A stretch of DNA of 64,000 nt. Origin: Streptoalloteichus hindustanus. Lineage in GTDB: Bacteria > Actinomycetota > Actinomycetes > Mycobacteriales > Pseudonocardiaceae. Below the pieces are notes generated by a model, which worked only from the letters and a program-made list of their open reading frames with translations, had not been told where the DNA came from and did not search any database. Both the position numbers and the translations under genes were made by a program. The stretch spans positions 310,001-374,000 of the forward strand of contig NZ_FQVN01000003.1 in the NCBI RefSeq assembly GCF_900129375.1, given 5' to 3'. The stretch's first letter is position 1; every line of letters starts with the position of its first letter. This document shows positions 25,120-34,839 of the stretch, piece after piece.

Positions 25120-26331
25120 TCAGGACAGGGCCGCGCGCAGCGGCGCGGCGAGGTCGCCCCGCTCCCCCACCGCCACGTCCGGCAGCCCGAGCCACTCGGC
25201 CATCAGGCGCAGCTCCCCGGCCAACTCGTCGGCCACCCGGCCGACGTCCGCGCCGGGCTCGGCGAACGCGCCCGGCACCCGGAGCACGCCCGCCGCCCGG
25301 TCCGCCTTCAGGTCGACCCGGGCGACGAGCCGCTCGTCGAGCAGGAACGGGAAGACGTAGTAGCCGTGCACGCGCTTGGCGGCCGGCACGTAGATCTCGA
25401 TCCGGTAGAAGAAGTCGAACAGCCGCTCGGTCCGCGACCGCTCCCAGACCAACGGGTCGAACGGGCAGAGCAGCGCCCGGCCGGTCACCCGTCTCGGCGC
25501 CCGCGCCGCGACGTGCCGGTAGGCGGTGTGCCGCCAGCCGAGCACCTCGACCGGCTCCAGCACCCCCTCCTCGACCAGCTCGGCCACCGCGCGCCGGCAC
25601 TGCGCGACGCCCAGCCGGTAGTAGTCCCGCAGGTCGGTCTCGGTGGCGATGCCCAGCGCCTCGGCGGAGCGCGCCACGAGCTCGCGCGCGGCCTCGGCGG
25701 CGTCGAGCTCCCGCTGGCCGAGGACGTCGGGGGGAAGCACCCGCTCCGGCAGGTCGTAGAGCCGCTCGAAGCCCTTGCGGCTGCCGGTGGTGAGCTCGCC
25801 GACGGCGAAGAGGTACTCGCACACCACCTTGGTGTCCGAGCGGTTCCACCAGGTCCCCTTGCCGCGCCGGCCGGCGTCGCCGAGGGCGCGTTCCAGCCCG
25901 CCCGCGCCGATCGGGCCGAGGTCCTTGACCGCCGTGAGCACCTCGTCGACCAGCTGCGGGGAGCGTTCCACCGCCGCGCGGACGTGCGGCCAGTCGCGCG
26001 CCGCGTACTCCCGCATCCGCCACCGCAGCAGCGGCCAGTCCTCGACCGGCACCAGGCTCGCCTCGTGCGCCCAGTACTCCACCAACAGCCGGGGCCGGCT
26101 CGCCCGGTGCGTCCACGCGGCCTCGTCCAGCAGCCCCGGGTCGTACGCGCCCAGCCGGCTGAACAGCGGCGCGTAGTGCGCCCGCACCGCGACGTTCACC
26201 GAGTCGAGCTGGAGCAGCTTGGTGCGCCGCAGCGCCCGCTGGAGGTGGCGCCGCGTCGGCGGGCCGGACGGACGGGGCTCGGCGAACCCCTGCGCGGCCA
26301 GCGCGATGCGGCGGGCCGTGTCGACGTTCAT
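25120..26331 (-). CDS. HTH_42-family DNA glycosylase-like protein (YcaQ/AlkX subfamily)
   Basis: 403 residues of three tandem winged-helix domains, the fold of AlkZ/YcaQ glycosylases that unhook DNA interstrand crosslinks. The N-terminal KLLQLDSVNVAVRAHY contains Gln-Leu-Asp, the QxD catalytic motif of the AlkX (YcaQ) branch rather than QxQ of AlkZ. Further family blocks are LLVEYWAHEASLVP, GKGTWWNRSDTKVV and LLCPFDPLVWERSRTERLF. The ATG at 26331 overlaps the stop of the EamA gene (ATGA); upstream codons belong to that gene in another frame. It is the last gene of a three-gene coupled operon with two EamA transporters. Confidence 0.85.
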   Translation of the reverse strand: MNVDTARRIALAAQGFAEPRPSGPPTRRHLQRALRRTKLLQLDSVNVAVRAHYAPLFSRLGAYDPGLLDEAAWTHRASRPRLLVEYWAHEASLVPVEDWPLLRWRMREYAARDWPHVRAAVERSPQLVDEVLTAVKDLGPIGAGGLERALGDAGRRGKGTWWNRSDTKVVCEYLFAVGELTTGSRKGFERLYDLPERVLPPDVLGQRELDAAEAARELVARSAEALGIATETDLRDYYRLGVAQCRRAVAELVEEGVLEPVEVLGWRHTAYRHVAARAPRRVTGRALLCPFDPLVWERSRTERLFDFFYRIEIYVPAAKRVHGYYVFPFLLDERLVARVDLKADRAAGVLRVPGAFAEPGADVGRVADELAGELRLMAEWLGLPDVAVGERGDLAAPLRAALS

Positions 26332-27329
26332 CGTCTGCACGACTGCTGGATCTTGCCATCGTCCCCCGACAATTCCGGGGCCGTTTCCGCGCCCGACGGC
26401 CGCCGGGCGCCCCTGCGCTCCGCGCTGACCACCAGGACGACGGCCGCGAGCACGAGCAGACCGCCGACGAGCTGCGCCACGTCGACCCGCTCGTTGGCCA
26501 GCACCACACCGAGGAACACCGCGATCACCGGGTTCACGTAGGCGTAGGTGGACACCGTGGACACCGGGAGCTTGCCGAGGGCGTAGACGTAGGAGCTGAA
26601 CGCGAACACCGAGCCCACCAGCGCCAGGTACCCGAGAGCCAGCCACGAGGACGTGGTGACCGCGCCGACGTCCAGCCTCTCCCCGCGCGCCCAACCGGCG
26701 ACCAGGAGCGCCAGGCCGCCGACGAGCATCTGCACCGCGGACGACGCGAACGGGTTGGGCGGCACCGGCAGCCGGGTGGTGGCCACCGAGCCGACCGACC
26801 AGCCGAGGGCGGCCAGCAGCACCAGCCACGGCGCCCACCACGCCGTTCCGTGCGTGCCGCTCGCGCTGCCGCCGCCGAGCAGCACCAGCACCGCCAGGCC
26901 GCCCAGGCCCACGACGATCCCGACCACGGTGGCGCCCGAGGGCCGCTCCCCGAGCAGGCGGCGCAACACCACGACGTAGAGCGGGACGCAGGCGATCAGC
27001 AGCGCCGTCATCCCGGACGACACGTACTGCTCCGCGACAGTGACCAGCCCGTTGCCGATGGCGGGGAGCAGCAAGCCGGCCAGCGCCGAGGTCCCGAACT
27101 GCGCCCTGGTCATCCGCAGGGCGCGCGGCCCGGCGAACAGCAGGACGAGGAGGGCCAGCACCCCGCCGCCCACCAGGAACCGCATACCGGCGGAGAGCAT
27201 GGGCGGCGCGGACTCCACCACGAACCGGATGGCCAGGTACGTCGATCCCCAGACGACGTAGACGACGCCGAGCGCCGCCCACGCCCACCATGTCGGCCCT
27301 GTCCGCTCCGCGGTCCCGTTCGCGCTCAT
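26328..27329 (-). CDS. EamA-family (DMT) transporter, second copy
   Basis: 333 residues, ten hydrophobic helices in two EamA repeats. LGVVYVVWGSTYLAIRFVVE opens the first; YAYVNPVIAVFLGVVLANE near the end of the second is the strongest EamA signature. It is clearly paralogous to the gene directly upstream, sharing blocks such as PVSTVSTYAYVNP, so a tandem duplication is likely. Its ATG overlaps the upstream stop and its TGA overlaps the AlkX-like ATG. Such proteins export amino acids, purines or drugs; the substrate is not inferable from sequence. Upstream in-frame extension to 28247 is a shadow. Confidence 0.85.
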   Translation of the reverse strand: MSANGTAERTGPTWWAWAALGVVYVVWGSTYLAIRFVVESAPPMLSAGMRFLVGGGVLALLVLLFAGPRALRMTRAQFGTSALAGLLLPAIGNGLVTVAEQYVSSGMTALLIACVPLYVVVLRRLLGERPSGATVVGIVVGLGGLAVLVLLGGGSASGTHGTAWWAPWLVLLAALGWSVGSVATTRLPVPPNPFASSAVQMLVGGLALLVAGWARGERLDVGAVTTSSWLALGYLALVGSVFAFSSYVYALGKLPVSTVSTYAYVNPVIAVFLGVVLANERVDVAQLVGGLLVLAAVVLVVSAERRGARRPSGAETAPELSGDDGKIQQSCRR

Positions 27330-28345
27330 GCCGCCACACTCGCACGCCGGAACGCCGAACCACCCCCGCTTTCCCGCCGCCTGTGTCCGGTGCCACGACC
27401 CGCGGGGCCTCCGCGCTCGGCGAGTGTGACGAGAACAACAGCGAGCAGGACCAAACCCCCGCCCACCAGCTGCGACGGCGTGACCGGCTCTCCCACCACG
27501 GTCGCGCCGAGGACCACCGCGACCACCGGGTTCACGTAGGCGTAGGTGGACACCGTGGACACGGGCAGCGCCCGGAGCGCGAACGCGTAGGCGGCGAACG
27601 CGAGGACCGCGCCGAAGGTCACGAGGTAGAGCCAGGCCCACCACGAGTCCCCGCTGACCGCGTCCACCGCCACCCGCTCCCCCGCCACCAGCCCGGCGGC
27701 CGTCAGCGCCCCGCCGCCGAAGGCCATCTCCGCGGCGCACTGCGCGAAGGGGTACGGCGAGACCGGCAGGCGGACCGCCACGACCGAACCGACGGACGAC
27801 CCCAGGGCGGCGACCAGCACCAGCGGCGGTCCCCACCACGCCGCGTCGTGGGTGCCGCCGAACCCGTCGCGGACGGCGAGGAGCACCACGAGCCCGGCGA
27901 GGCCGACGACCACCCCGACCACCGTGCCCGTGGGCGGGCGATCGCCCAGCGCCCACCGCGCGAGCGCCACGAACAGCGGCACGCCCGCGACGAGCAACGC
28001 CGCCAGCCCCGACGCGACGTGCCGCTCGGCGACGGTGACCAGACCGCTTCCCATGGCGGGCAACAACAGTCCGGTCAGCGCCGCACTGCCCAGCCAGCTC
28101 GGACGCAACCGCAGCGCGCCCGGACCCGAGACCACCGCGACGATGCCGGCCAGCAGCACCCCGGCCGTGAGGAACCGCGTGCCGGCGCCCAGCAGCGGGG
28201 GAGCCGACGACACCAGGAAACGCATGGCGAGATAGGACGAGCCCCACACGACGTAGACAACGCCGAGCGCGAGCATTCCCCTGGCGCGCAAGGAAACCGC
28301 GTCAGGCCGATCGTCCACCGCCCAACGGGGGCTCGAACCGACCAC
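27326..28345 (-). CDS. EamA-family (DMT) transporter, first copy
   Basis: 339 residues with ten helices. LGVVYVVWGSSYLAMRFLV and PVSTVSTYAYVNPVVAVVLG mirror the downstream paralogue. The basic C-terminal tail (HRRRESGGGSAFRRAS) is cytoplasmic. First gene of the EamA-EamA-AlkX operon. The GTG at 28345 (VVGSSPRWAVDDRPD) has no good Shine-Dalgarno site. The ATG of MLALGVVYVVWG about 23 codons in is a plausible alternative start that would begin just before the first helix. Confidence 0.83.
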   Translation of the reverse strand: MVGSSPRWAVDDRPDAVSLRARGMLALGVVYVVWGSSYLAMRFLVSSAPPLLGAGTRFLTAGVLLAGIVAVVSGPGALRLRPSWLGSAALTGLLLPAMGSGLVTVAERHVASGLAALLVAGVPLFVALARWALGDRPPTGTVVGVVVGLAGLVVLLAVRDGFGGTHDAAWWGPPLVLVAALGSSVGSVVAVRLPVSPYPFAQCAAEMAFGGGALTAAGLVAGERVAVDAVSGDSWWAWLYLVTFGAVLAFAAYAFALRALPVSTVSTYAYVNPVVAVVLGATVVGEPVTPSQLVGGGLVLLAVVLVTLAERGGPAGRGTGHRRRESGGGSAFRRASVAA

Positions 28346-28675
28346 GTGCTAACGTTGACAGGAACGGCAATGCCGTCGCTGGGGCCGTTCGTGCGGCACG
28401 CGATGACGAGTCCGTCTCCGCGCGGTCACGAATCGTGATCTCGATACTCCTGATGCCACAACGGTTCCGCCGGCTGGTTCACGTCGATCGGCTCTGCCGC
28501 GCCCAGCCGCCGTCGCTGCACTCTGCTGTTGTCATCTGTTGGGCTGATGTCATCTGTGGGGCCGTTGCCACCTGTTGGCCTGACGCCCTTCCGGGCTGAC
28601 GTCATCTTTCGGCGGAGCGCGGCGCGGCCATTCCCCTGTGACCAGTGCGCCGGCTCCCGATGCGGGAGTCAATTC
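28346..28675. other. Gap upstream of the trypsin gene, with an 18-bp tandem repeat
   Basis: No gene recognised; the TTG-initiated frame from 28529 in phase with the protease looks non-coding. It holds the 28530-28599 repeats and two single TGAYRTCA boxes (28545-28552, 28597-28604). Promoters of the divergent EamA operon and the protease should lie here. Confidence 0.4.
28530..28599. repeat. 18-bp imperfect tandem repeat, about 3.5-4 units
   Basis: Units begin TGTCATCTGTTGGGCTGA (28530-28547), TGTCATCTGTGGGGCCGT (28548-28565) and TGCCACCTGTTGGCCTGA (28566-28583). A 16-bp degenerate unit and a CGTCATCTTTCGG remnant follow. It lies in the leader of the protease gene, 77-146 bp before its ATG. 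Confidence 0.65.
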
Positions 28676-29500
28676 ATGAATGAGAAGAAGAGACAGGCGT
28701 TTCGCCTGACAGCCGTGCTGGCCGGTCTGGTTCTCGGGTTCAGCGGCCTGCTGGCGACCTCGGCGGCGGCGGAGCCCACCACACCGGCCGAGCCCACGAC
28801 CGCGACCGAGCCGTCGACGGCGACCGAGCCCACCACCGAGGACAACACGCCGTACATCGTGGGCGGAGGCGTTGTCAGCCAGAAGAAGCCGTGGATCGCG
28901 GCGCTGCACCGCGACGGCGGCTTCACCTGCACCTCCACCATCATCGCCAAGCGCTGGGTGCTGACCGCCGCGCACTGCGTCGCGGCCGCCGGCAAGTACA
29001 CCGTGCGCGTCGGCTCACTGGACCGCACCACCGGCGGCACCACCGCCAAGGTGTCCAAAGTGGTGAAGCACCCCAAGTACAACTGGCCCACCGCCGACAT
29101 CGCGCTGCTCCAGCTCGACCACGACGTCAACACCACCTTCGCCAAGCTGGCCGGCAAGTCCGACCTGAGCGACGGCAAGGCGGTCACCGTCTACGGCTGG
29201 GGTTCGGAGAAGGCCGACTGGAGCGGCCCGCTCCCGAAGAAGCTCAAGTACGCCAACGGCACCATCACGAAGGTGTCGTGCACTGACTCGAACGCCAACC
29301 CCCGCGTGATCTGCACCAAGACCAACGGCAGCATCGCCGGCGGCGACTCCGGCGGCCCCGCCGTGGTGCGCAACAGCAGCGGCCAGGAGCTCCAGGCCGG
29401 CGTCTGCGCGATCGGCCACCGCCCCGCCGGCAGCGGGTGGGCCGGTTACACCAGCGTGGTCGCGTTCCGCGACTGGATCCGCAGCACCGCCGGTGTCTGA
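28676..29500 (+). CDS. Secreted trypsin-like serine protease (S1)
   Basis: 274 residues. The signal peptide (residues 1-33) ends SAAAEP. A propeptide of EPTT/EPST repeats and an activation site lead to IVGG (mature N-terminus about residue 61). The triad is complete: His in LTAAHC, Asp in DIALLQL and Ser in GGDSGGP, with Cys pairs of chymotrypsin type. The Asp six residues before the Ser, in the Streptomyces trypsin position, is replaced by a Gly/Ser-containing stretch (KTNGSIAGGDSGG), so Arg/Lys specificity is uncertain. The ATG at 28676 follows GGGAG at 7 bp. Confidence 0.92.
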   Translation: MNEKKRQAFRLTAVLAGLVLGFSGLLATSAAAEPTTPAEPTTATEPSTATEPTTEDNTPYIVGGGVVSQKKPWIAALHRDGGFTCTSTIIAKRWVLTAAHCVAAAGKYTVRVGSLDRTTGGTTAKVSKVVKHPKYNWPTADIALLQLDHDVNTTFAKLAGKSDLSDGKAVTVYGWGSEKADWSGPLPKKLKYANGTITKVSCTDSNANPRVICTKTNGSIAGGDSGGPAVVRNSSGQELQAGVCAIGHRPAGSGWAGYTSVVAFRDWIRSTAGV

Positions 29501-29864
29501 CACCGGGCGGCCCGGTTCCTGAGCGCCTGACCGGGTTCGTTCGTCATCCCGCGCCGGTCCGCCGCGGCGCGTTCTCTCCCCGCGGTGGACCGGCGTGCCC
29601 GGAACCTTCTGATGGGGCGGCACCACTGAGCGACCTGCCGGGCGCCGCCACCAACCACGTCCGGCACCCGTCGACAGATCCGCCGTGCGCGTGTTTTCGC
29701 TGTGGCGCAACAACGTTCGACGGTTCCGCACCGTGCTGCGCGAGCCACTCCACACACCCGCGCCCGAAGGAGAACCGGACGGCTCGGAGTCGAGGCGCGC
29801 CACTCGCCGCGACGGAACCGGGGTTGCCGCTCCGACGACCGCGCCGCGCACTACGTTGGCGGGC
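29501..29864. other. Non-coding gap after the trypsin gene
   Basis: CGCGCCG (29550-29556) and CGGCGCG (29565-29571) form a hairpin followed by TTCTCTCCCC, a likely terminator of the protease. TACGTT at 29852-29857, 7 bp before the next ATG, may be a -10 box. Nothing else recognised. Confidence 0.45.
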
Positions 29865-30425
29865 ATGGCCATCGCCGCGGTGCGACCCGCCGAGCTGGCG
29901 GACGTCCCCGAGATCACCCGCATCCAGCTCGACACCTGGCGTGCCGCCTACGCCGGGCTCCTGCCAGCGTCCGTCCTCAGTGGACTGGACGCCGCGGAGG
30001 CCGAACAGGCCTGGCGGCACACCGTCCGGCACGGCCCGGCCCTGGTCCTCGTCGCCACCGAAGGCGACTGGACGGTGGGGTTCTGCGCCGCCGGGCCGGC
30101 GCCCGAAGACGAGGTCGCCGACGCCCGCGGCGCGCTGCCCGCCGACGCCGCGACCACCGTCCTGGTCAGCGCGCTGGTGGTGGAGCCGCGATGGGGCCGC
30201 CGGGGGCACGGGGGCCGACTGCTCGCCACGACGGCGCGGTCCTTGCGGGACCGGGGTTTCACCCGGGGAGTCGCCTGGGTCCCGGAGGCCGACCAGGCCT
30301 CGCTCGCCTTCTACGCGGCGGCGGGCTGGGAGTCCGACGGCACTGTCCGCACCCTGGACACCGGGGCCGGACGGTTGCGTGAGCTGCGGCTGACCGGGAG
30401 TCTGGATCTGTCGCTGCGACCGTAG
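29865..30425 (+). CDS. GNAT-family N-acetyltransferase
   Basis: 186 residues. AVRPAELADVPEITRIQLDTW is a typical GNAT N-terminus. VSALVVEPRWGRRGHGGRLLATTARSL contains the acetyl-CoA loop (R/QxxGxG/A: RRGHGG), and GVAWVPEADQASLAFYAAAGWESDG is motif B. The substrate is unknown. The ATG at 29865 is chosen because GNAT homology begins there and a possible -10 box (TACGTT) lies 7 bp upstream; the open frame back to 29685 lacks family features. Confidence 0.85.
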   Translation: MAIAAVRPAELADVPEITRIQLDTWRAAYAGLLPASVLSGLDAAEAEQAWRHTVRHGPALVLVATEGDWTVGFCAAGPAPEDEVADARGALPADAATTVLVSALVVEPRWGRRGHGGRLLATTARSLRDRGFTRGVAWVPEADQASLAFYAAAGWESDGTVRTLDTGAGRLRELRLTGSLDLSLRP

Positions 30426-30475
30426 CGCCGCTCCGCGCCGGCCCACGAGCCGCCGGGCGGCCGACCCGACCAACG

Positions 30476-30973
30476 ATGAGGACGCCGGTGCTGGTGTGGG
30501 TGTGGTTACCCCTGAGCACGTTCGGGGTCGCGGTGCTCTCGGCCCTGATCCCCGTGATCAGCATGGAGGTCTACCTCGTCGGGGTGGTGCTGCACGCGCC
30601 GGAGTTACCCTGGTGGCTGCTCGGCCTGGTGGTCGCGGTGGGCCAGATCGCCGGCAAGCTCCTCTACTTCTACGCGGGCCGGGGCTCGCTCCCGCTGCCC
30701 CGCCTGCTGCGCCGCAAGGCCGCCGTCCGGGGCCGGTGGGCGGAACACCTCGACCGCTTCCGCGAGCAGTGCCAGCGCCGTCCCGCGTGGAGCGTCGTCC
30801 TGCTGCTGGTCAGCGCCACGGCCAGCCTGCCGCCGTTCGCGGCCACCTCGGTGGTGGCGGGGGTGGCGAACATCGCCCCGACGACCTTCGTCGTCACCGG
30901 CCTGGTCGGCCGCTTCGCCCGCTTCGGCGCCCTGGCCGCCGCCCCGGCCCTCTACCTGGACTGGATGACCTGA
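30476..30973 (+). CDS. DedA/VTT-like small membrane protein
   Basis: 165 residues with about four hydrophobic segments. ISMEVYLVGVVLHAPELPWWLLGLVVAVGQIAGKLLYFYAGR resembles the core of VTT (SNARE-associated Golgi/DedA) proteins, which have an E-x-hydrophobic loop and GxxxGxxxxYxxGR. TASLPPFAATSVVAGVANI is the second re-entrant-like segment. DedA proteins scramble or flip undecaprenyl phosphate and phospholipids. It follows the GNAT gene by 50 bp on the same strand. The family call is moderate since the protein is short. Confidence 0.7.
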   Translation: MRTPVLVWVWLPLSTFGVAVLSALIPVISMEVYLVGVVLHAPELPWWLLGLVVAVGQIAGKLLYFYAGRGSLPLPRLLRRKAAVRGRWAEHLDRFREQCQRRPAWSVVLLLVSATASLPPFAATSVVAGVANIAPTTFVVTGLVGRFARFGALAAAPALYLDWMT

Positions 30974-30990
30974 GCTGGCCGACCCGGGAC

Positions 30991-31028
30991 GGTGGGGCGG
31001 CCACCGGACCGCCGGCGGCCGCCCCACC
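30991..31028. terminator. Bidirectional hairpin terminator
   Basis: GGTGGGGCGGCC (30991-31002) and GGCCGCCCCACC (31017-31028), perfect 12-bp arms between the convergent DedA-like and BP74-like genes. An 11-bp direct repeat GGCCTCGGTCC follows at 31036-31057. Confidence 0.65.
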
Positions 31029-31061
31029 CCAGCCCGGCCTCGGTCCGGCCTCGGTCCGAGC

Positions 31062-31469
31062 TCAGCCGATCTTCCGCACGGACAGGACCTTCGCGTTCCA
31101 CGGGCAGAACCGGTCGCCGGTCAGGATGCCCTTCTCCACGTCGGACGGCCGGCCGTCGCAGACCTCGGTGGTGACGTCGGCCCACGCGAAGTCGTTCGGG
31201 TCGATGTGCCAGGAGTAACCGACGTTCACGTCGGCGCTGCCCCGCACGATCCGGCCGTTCGGGATCTTCGGCGCGTTCGGGTCGCCCTTCACCAGCCGCA
31301 GCGCGTTGTCGATGTCGGCCTGCTCGACGAGCCGCACCCGGTAGACCTCGTCGCCGCCGGTGCGGATGGTGGCCACGTACTGCGGGCCCGCCGCGGCCGC
31401 CGCGGCCCCGGGGACCACCGCGCCGAGCACGGTCGCGGCCACCAGAGCGAACTTCGCCGTCTTCTGCAC
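31062..31469 (-). CDS. Secreted BP74 N-terminal-domain-like protein
   Basis: 135 residues with a signal peptide ending about GAAAAAAG. The mature part VYRVRLVEQADIDNALRLVKG, then PNGRIVRGSADVNVGYSWHIDP and VTTEVCDGRPSDVEKG, then DRFCPWNAKVLSV, follows the pattern of the BP74_N domain. That domain is known from a Dictyostelium calmodulin-binding protein and secreted bacterial proteins, with conserved GRIVxG, W-x-HxDP, EVCD and FCPW. Two cysteines probably form a disulfide. Function in bacteria is unknown; protease inhibition has been proposed for the fold. The GTG at 31469 has AGGAG 8 bp upstream. Divergent from an XRE gene. Confidence 0.75.
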   Translation of the reverse strand: MQKTAKFALVAATVLGAVVPGAAAAAAGPQYVATIRTGGDEVYRVRLVEQADIDNALRLVKGDPNAPKIPNGRIVRGSADVNVGYSWHIDPNDFAWADVTTEVCDGRPSDVEKGILTGDRFCPWNAKVLSVRKIG

Positions 31470-31572
31470 TGGTCCTTCTCCTCACGTCGGGGCCCGCCGG
31501 ATCGCGACAGGCCGTGAGAACGACACGAGCCACCCTGCCGAGGCCCCGTCAACCACCCTCCGAATCCAGTCA

Positions 31573-31591
31573 CTTACTGTCAGTGAGTAAG
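31573..31591. promoter_or_regulatory. Inverted repeat between the BP74-like and XRE genes
   Basis: CTTACT-GTCAGTG-AGTAAG, 6-bp arms with a 7-bp centre, in an A/T-richer patch. It lies 95 bp before the XRE ATG and 104 bp before the BP74-like start. Candidate operator of the XRE protein. Confidence 0.45.
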
Positions 31592-31685
31592 GTCATGTAA
31601 CGCTTCCGACATCCCGCCACGAATCACCCGAACTGACCATGGACGGCGGGGTGCGCGGGGCGGAGCGACACAGCGTGGAGGAGCG

Positions 31686-31988
31686 ATGAGCGAGCGCACT
31701 TCCGAACGGGCGGAGCCGCGTCGTCGACGCATGACGGACCCGGCTGCCGAGGCCGCCTACGAGGCCACGCGTCTCGCGTTCGAACTGGGCGCGGCCGTCC
31801 GCACCCGCCGGGAGGAACTCGGCATGACCCAGTCCGCGCTCGCCGAGCGAGCGGACATGACCCGGTCGGCGGTCGCCCGGTTCGAGGCGGGTGGCATTGT
31901 GCCCACCCTCGCCGTCCTGGAACGCCTCGCCGCCGCCCTGGACAGCGCGCTCACCGTCCGGTTCGAACCGCGTTCCCCTGCCGGGTGA
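31686..31988 (+). CDS. XRE-family helix-turn-helix protein (HigA/antitoxin-like)
   Basis: 100 residues. The XRE domain spans about 35-95: AVRTRREELGMTQSALAERA, DMTRSAVARFEAGGIVPTLAVLERLAAALD, and a terminal LTVRFEPR strand typical of HigA-type antitoxins. No RelE/HigB toxin gene precedes it; the upstream neighbour is the divergent BP74-like gene. GGAGG lies 4 bp before the ATG at 31686; an internal ATG at residue 16 is possible. The gene ends only 10 bp from the convergent TPR gene. Confidence 0.82.
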   Translation: MSERTSERAEPRRRRMTDPAAEAAYEATRLAFELGAAVRTRREELGMTQSALAERADMTRSAVARFEAGGIVPTLAVLERLAAALDSALTVRFEPRSPAG

Positions 31989-31998
31989 GGGATCCGGC

Positions 31999-32457
31999 TC
32001 AGCCCGCCAGGTCGATGGCGCGCCGCATGGTCTCGCGGGCCCGACGGCGGTCCCCCGCCAGGTCGTAGGCCTCGGCCAGCCGGAACCAGCCCCGCCAGTC
32101 CTCCGGGGCCCCCTCGACCTCGGCCCTGCGCTCGGCGAACCAGGCGTCGGCCGCGGCCCGCTCGACCCGGCCGGACGGCAACCGCGGCAGGTGGGAGGTG
32201 TCGGGCAGCTCGCCCTCCTCGGCCAGCCGGCGCGCCAGCCGTTCCGTCCGCATCCCGAACCGGAGGTTGGCCACCACGATCCACACGCCGATCAGCGGCA
32301 GCGCGAGCACGGCCGCGCCGAGCCCGATCCCGACCGGGTCACCGGTGCGGAACAGGGCGACGGCGCGGCCGGCCAGCAACCCGAAGTAGACCACCAGCAC
32401 CACGGTGACCAGCACCGAGACGGAGCGGGCCGACATCATCCTGCGGGTGGTGGTCAC
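31999..32457 (-). CDS. Small TPR-containing membrane protein
   Basis: 152 residues. Two transmembrane helices lie at about 12-33 and 43-65 (SVSVLVTVVLVVYFGLLAG, VLALPLIGVWIVVANLRFG). A soluble domain ends in one TPR-like unit (DWRGWFRLAEAYDLAGDRRRARETMRRAID). The same type of gene follows dapB in many actinomycetes. Its role is unknown, perhaps protein-protein contact at the membrane. The GTG at 32457 lies 6 bp after the dapB stop, so the two are co-transcribed. Confidence 0.75.
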   Translation of the reverse strand: MTTTRRMMSARSVSVLVTVVLVVYFGLLAGRAVALFRTGDPVGIGLGAAVLALPLIGVWIVVANLRFGMRTERLARRLAEEGELPDTSHLPRLPSGRVERAAADAWFAERRAEVEGAPEDWRGWFRLAEAYDLAGDRRRARETMRRAIDLAG

Positions 32458-32463
32458 GAACGC

Positions 32464-34580
<2,117 letters not shown>

Positions 34581-34794
34581 CACCGCACCGCATCCATTCC
34601 CGGCCGCACGCCGGAGGAACGGCCACGACCAGTGGTTCGTGGGCCACCTCGGGCGCGCGGCGCCGACGCCGTTCGCCACGCCGACACCCGCGCGGGCCGG
34701 CGCCCGCGGGCAAGCCAAGCACAGGCGTCCACCGCCTCCGCCGTCCGGCCCGTCGTCGGCGCCCACCGCGCGACGTCGTGTCCCGGTCCCAGCG

Positions 34795-34830
34795 CACGGC
34801 CGCGGACGCCATGGGGCGTCCGCGGCCGTG
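34795..34830 (-). terminator. Strong GC hairpin after pnp
   Basis: CACGGCCGCGGACGCC (34795-34810) and GGCGTCCGCGGCCGTG (34815-34830), perfect 16-bp arms with loop ATGG, 9 bp past the pnp stop. No T-run. Confidence 0.7.
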
Positions 34831-34839
34831 GCGCGGGGG

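Noticed and set aside
24678-25793. Arg/Pro-rich plus-strand open frame over DUF4097 and the AlkX-like gene
   Set aside because: A shadow frame of DUF4097, then antisense to the glycosylase. Low-complexity composition only.
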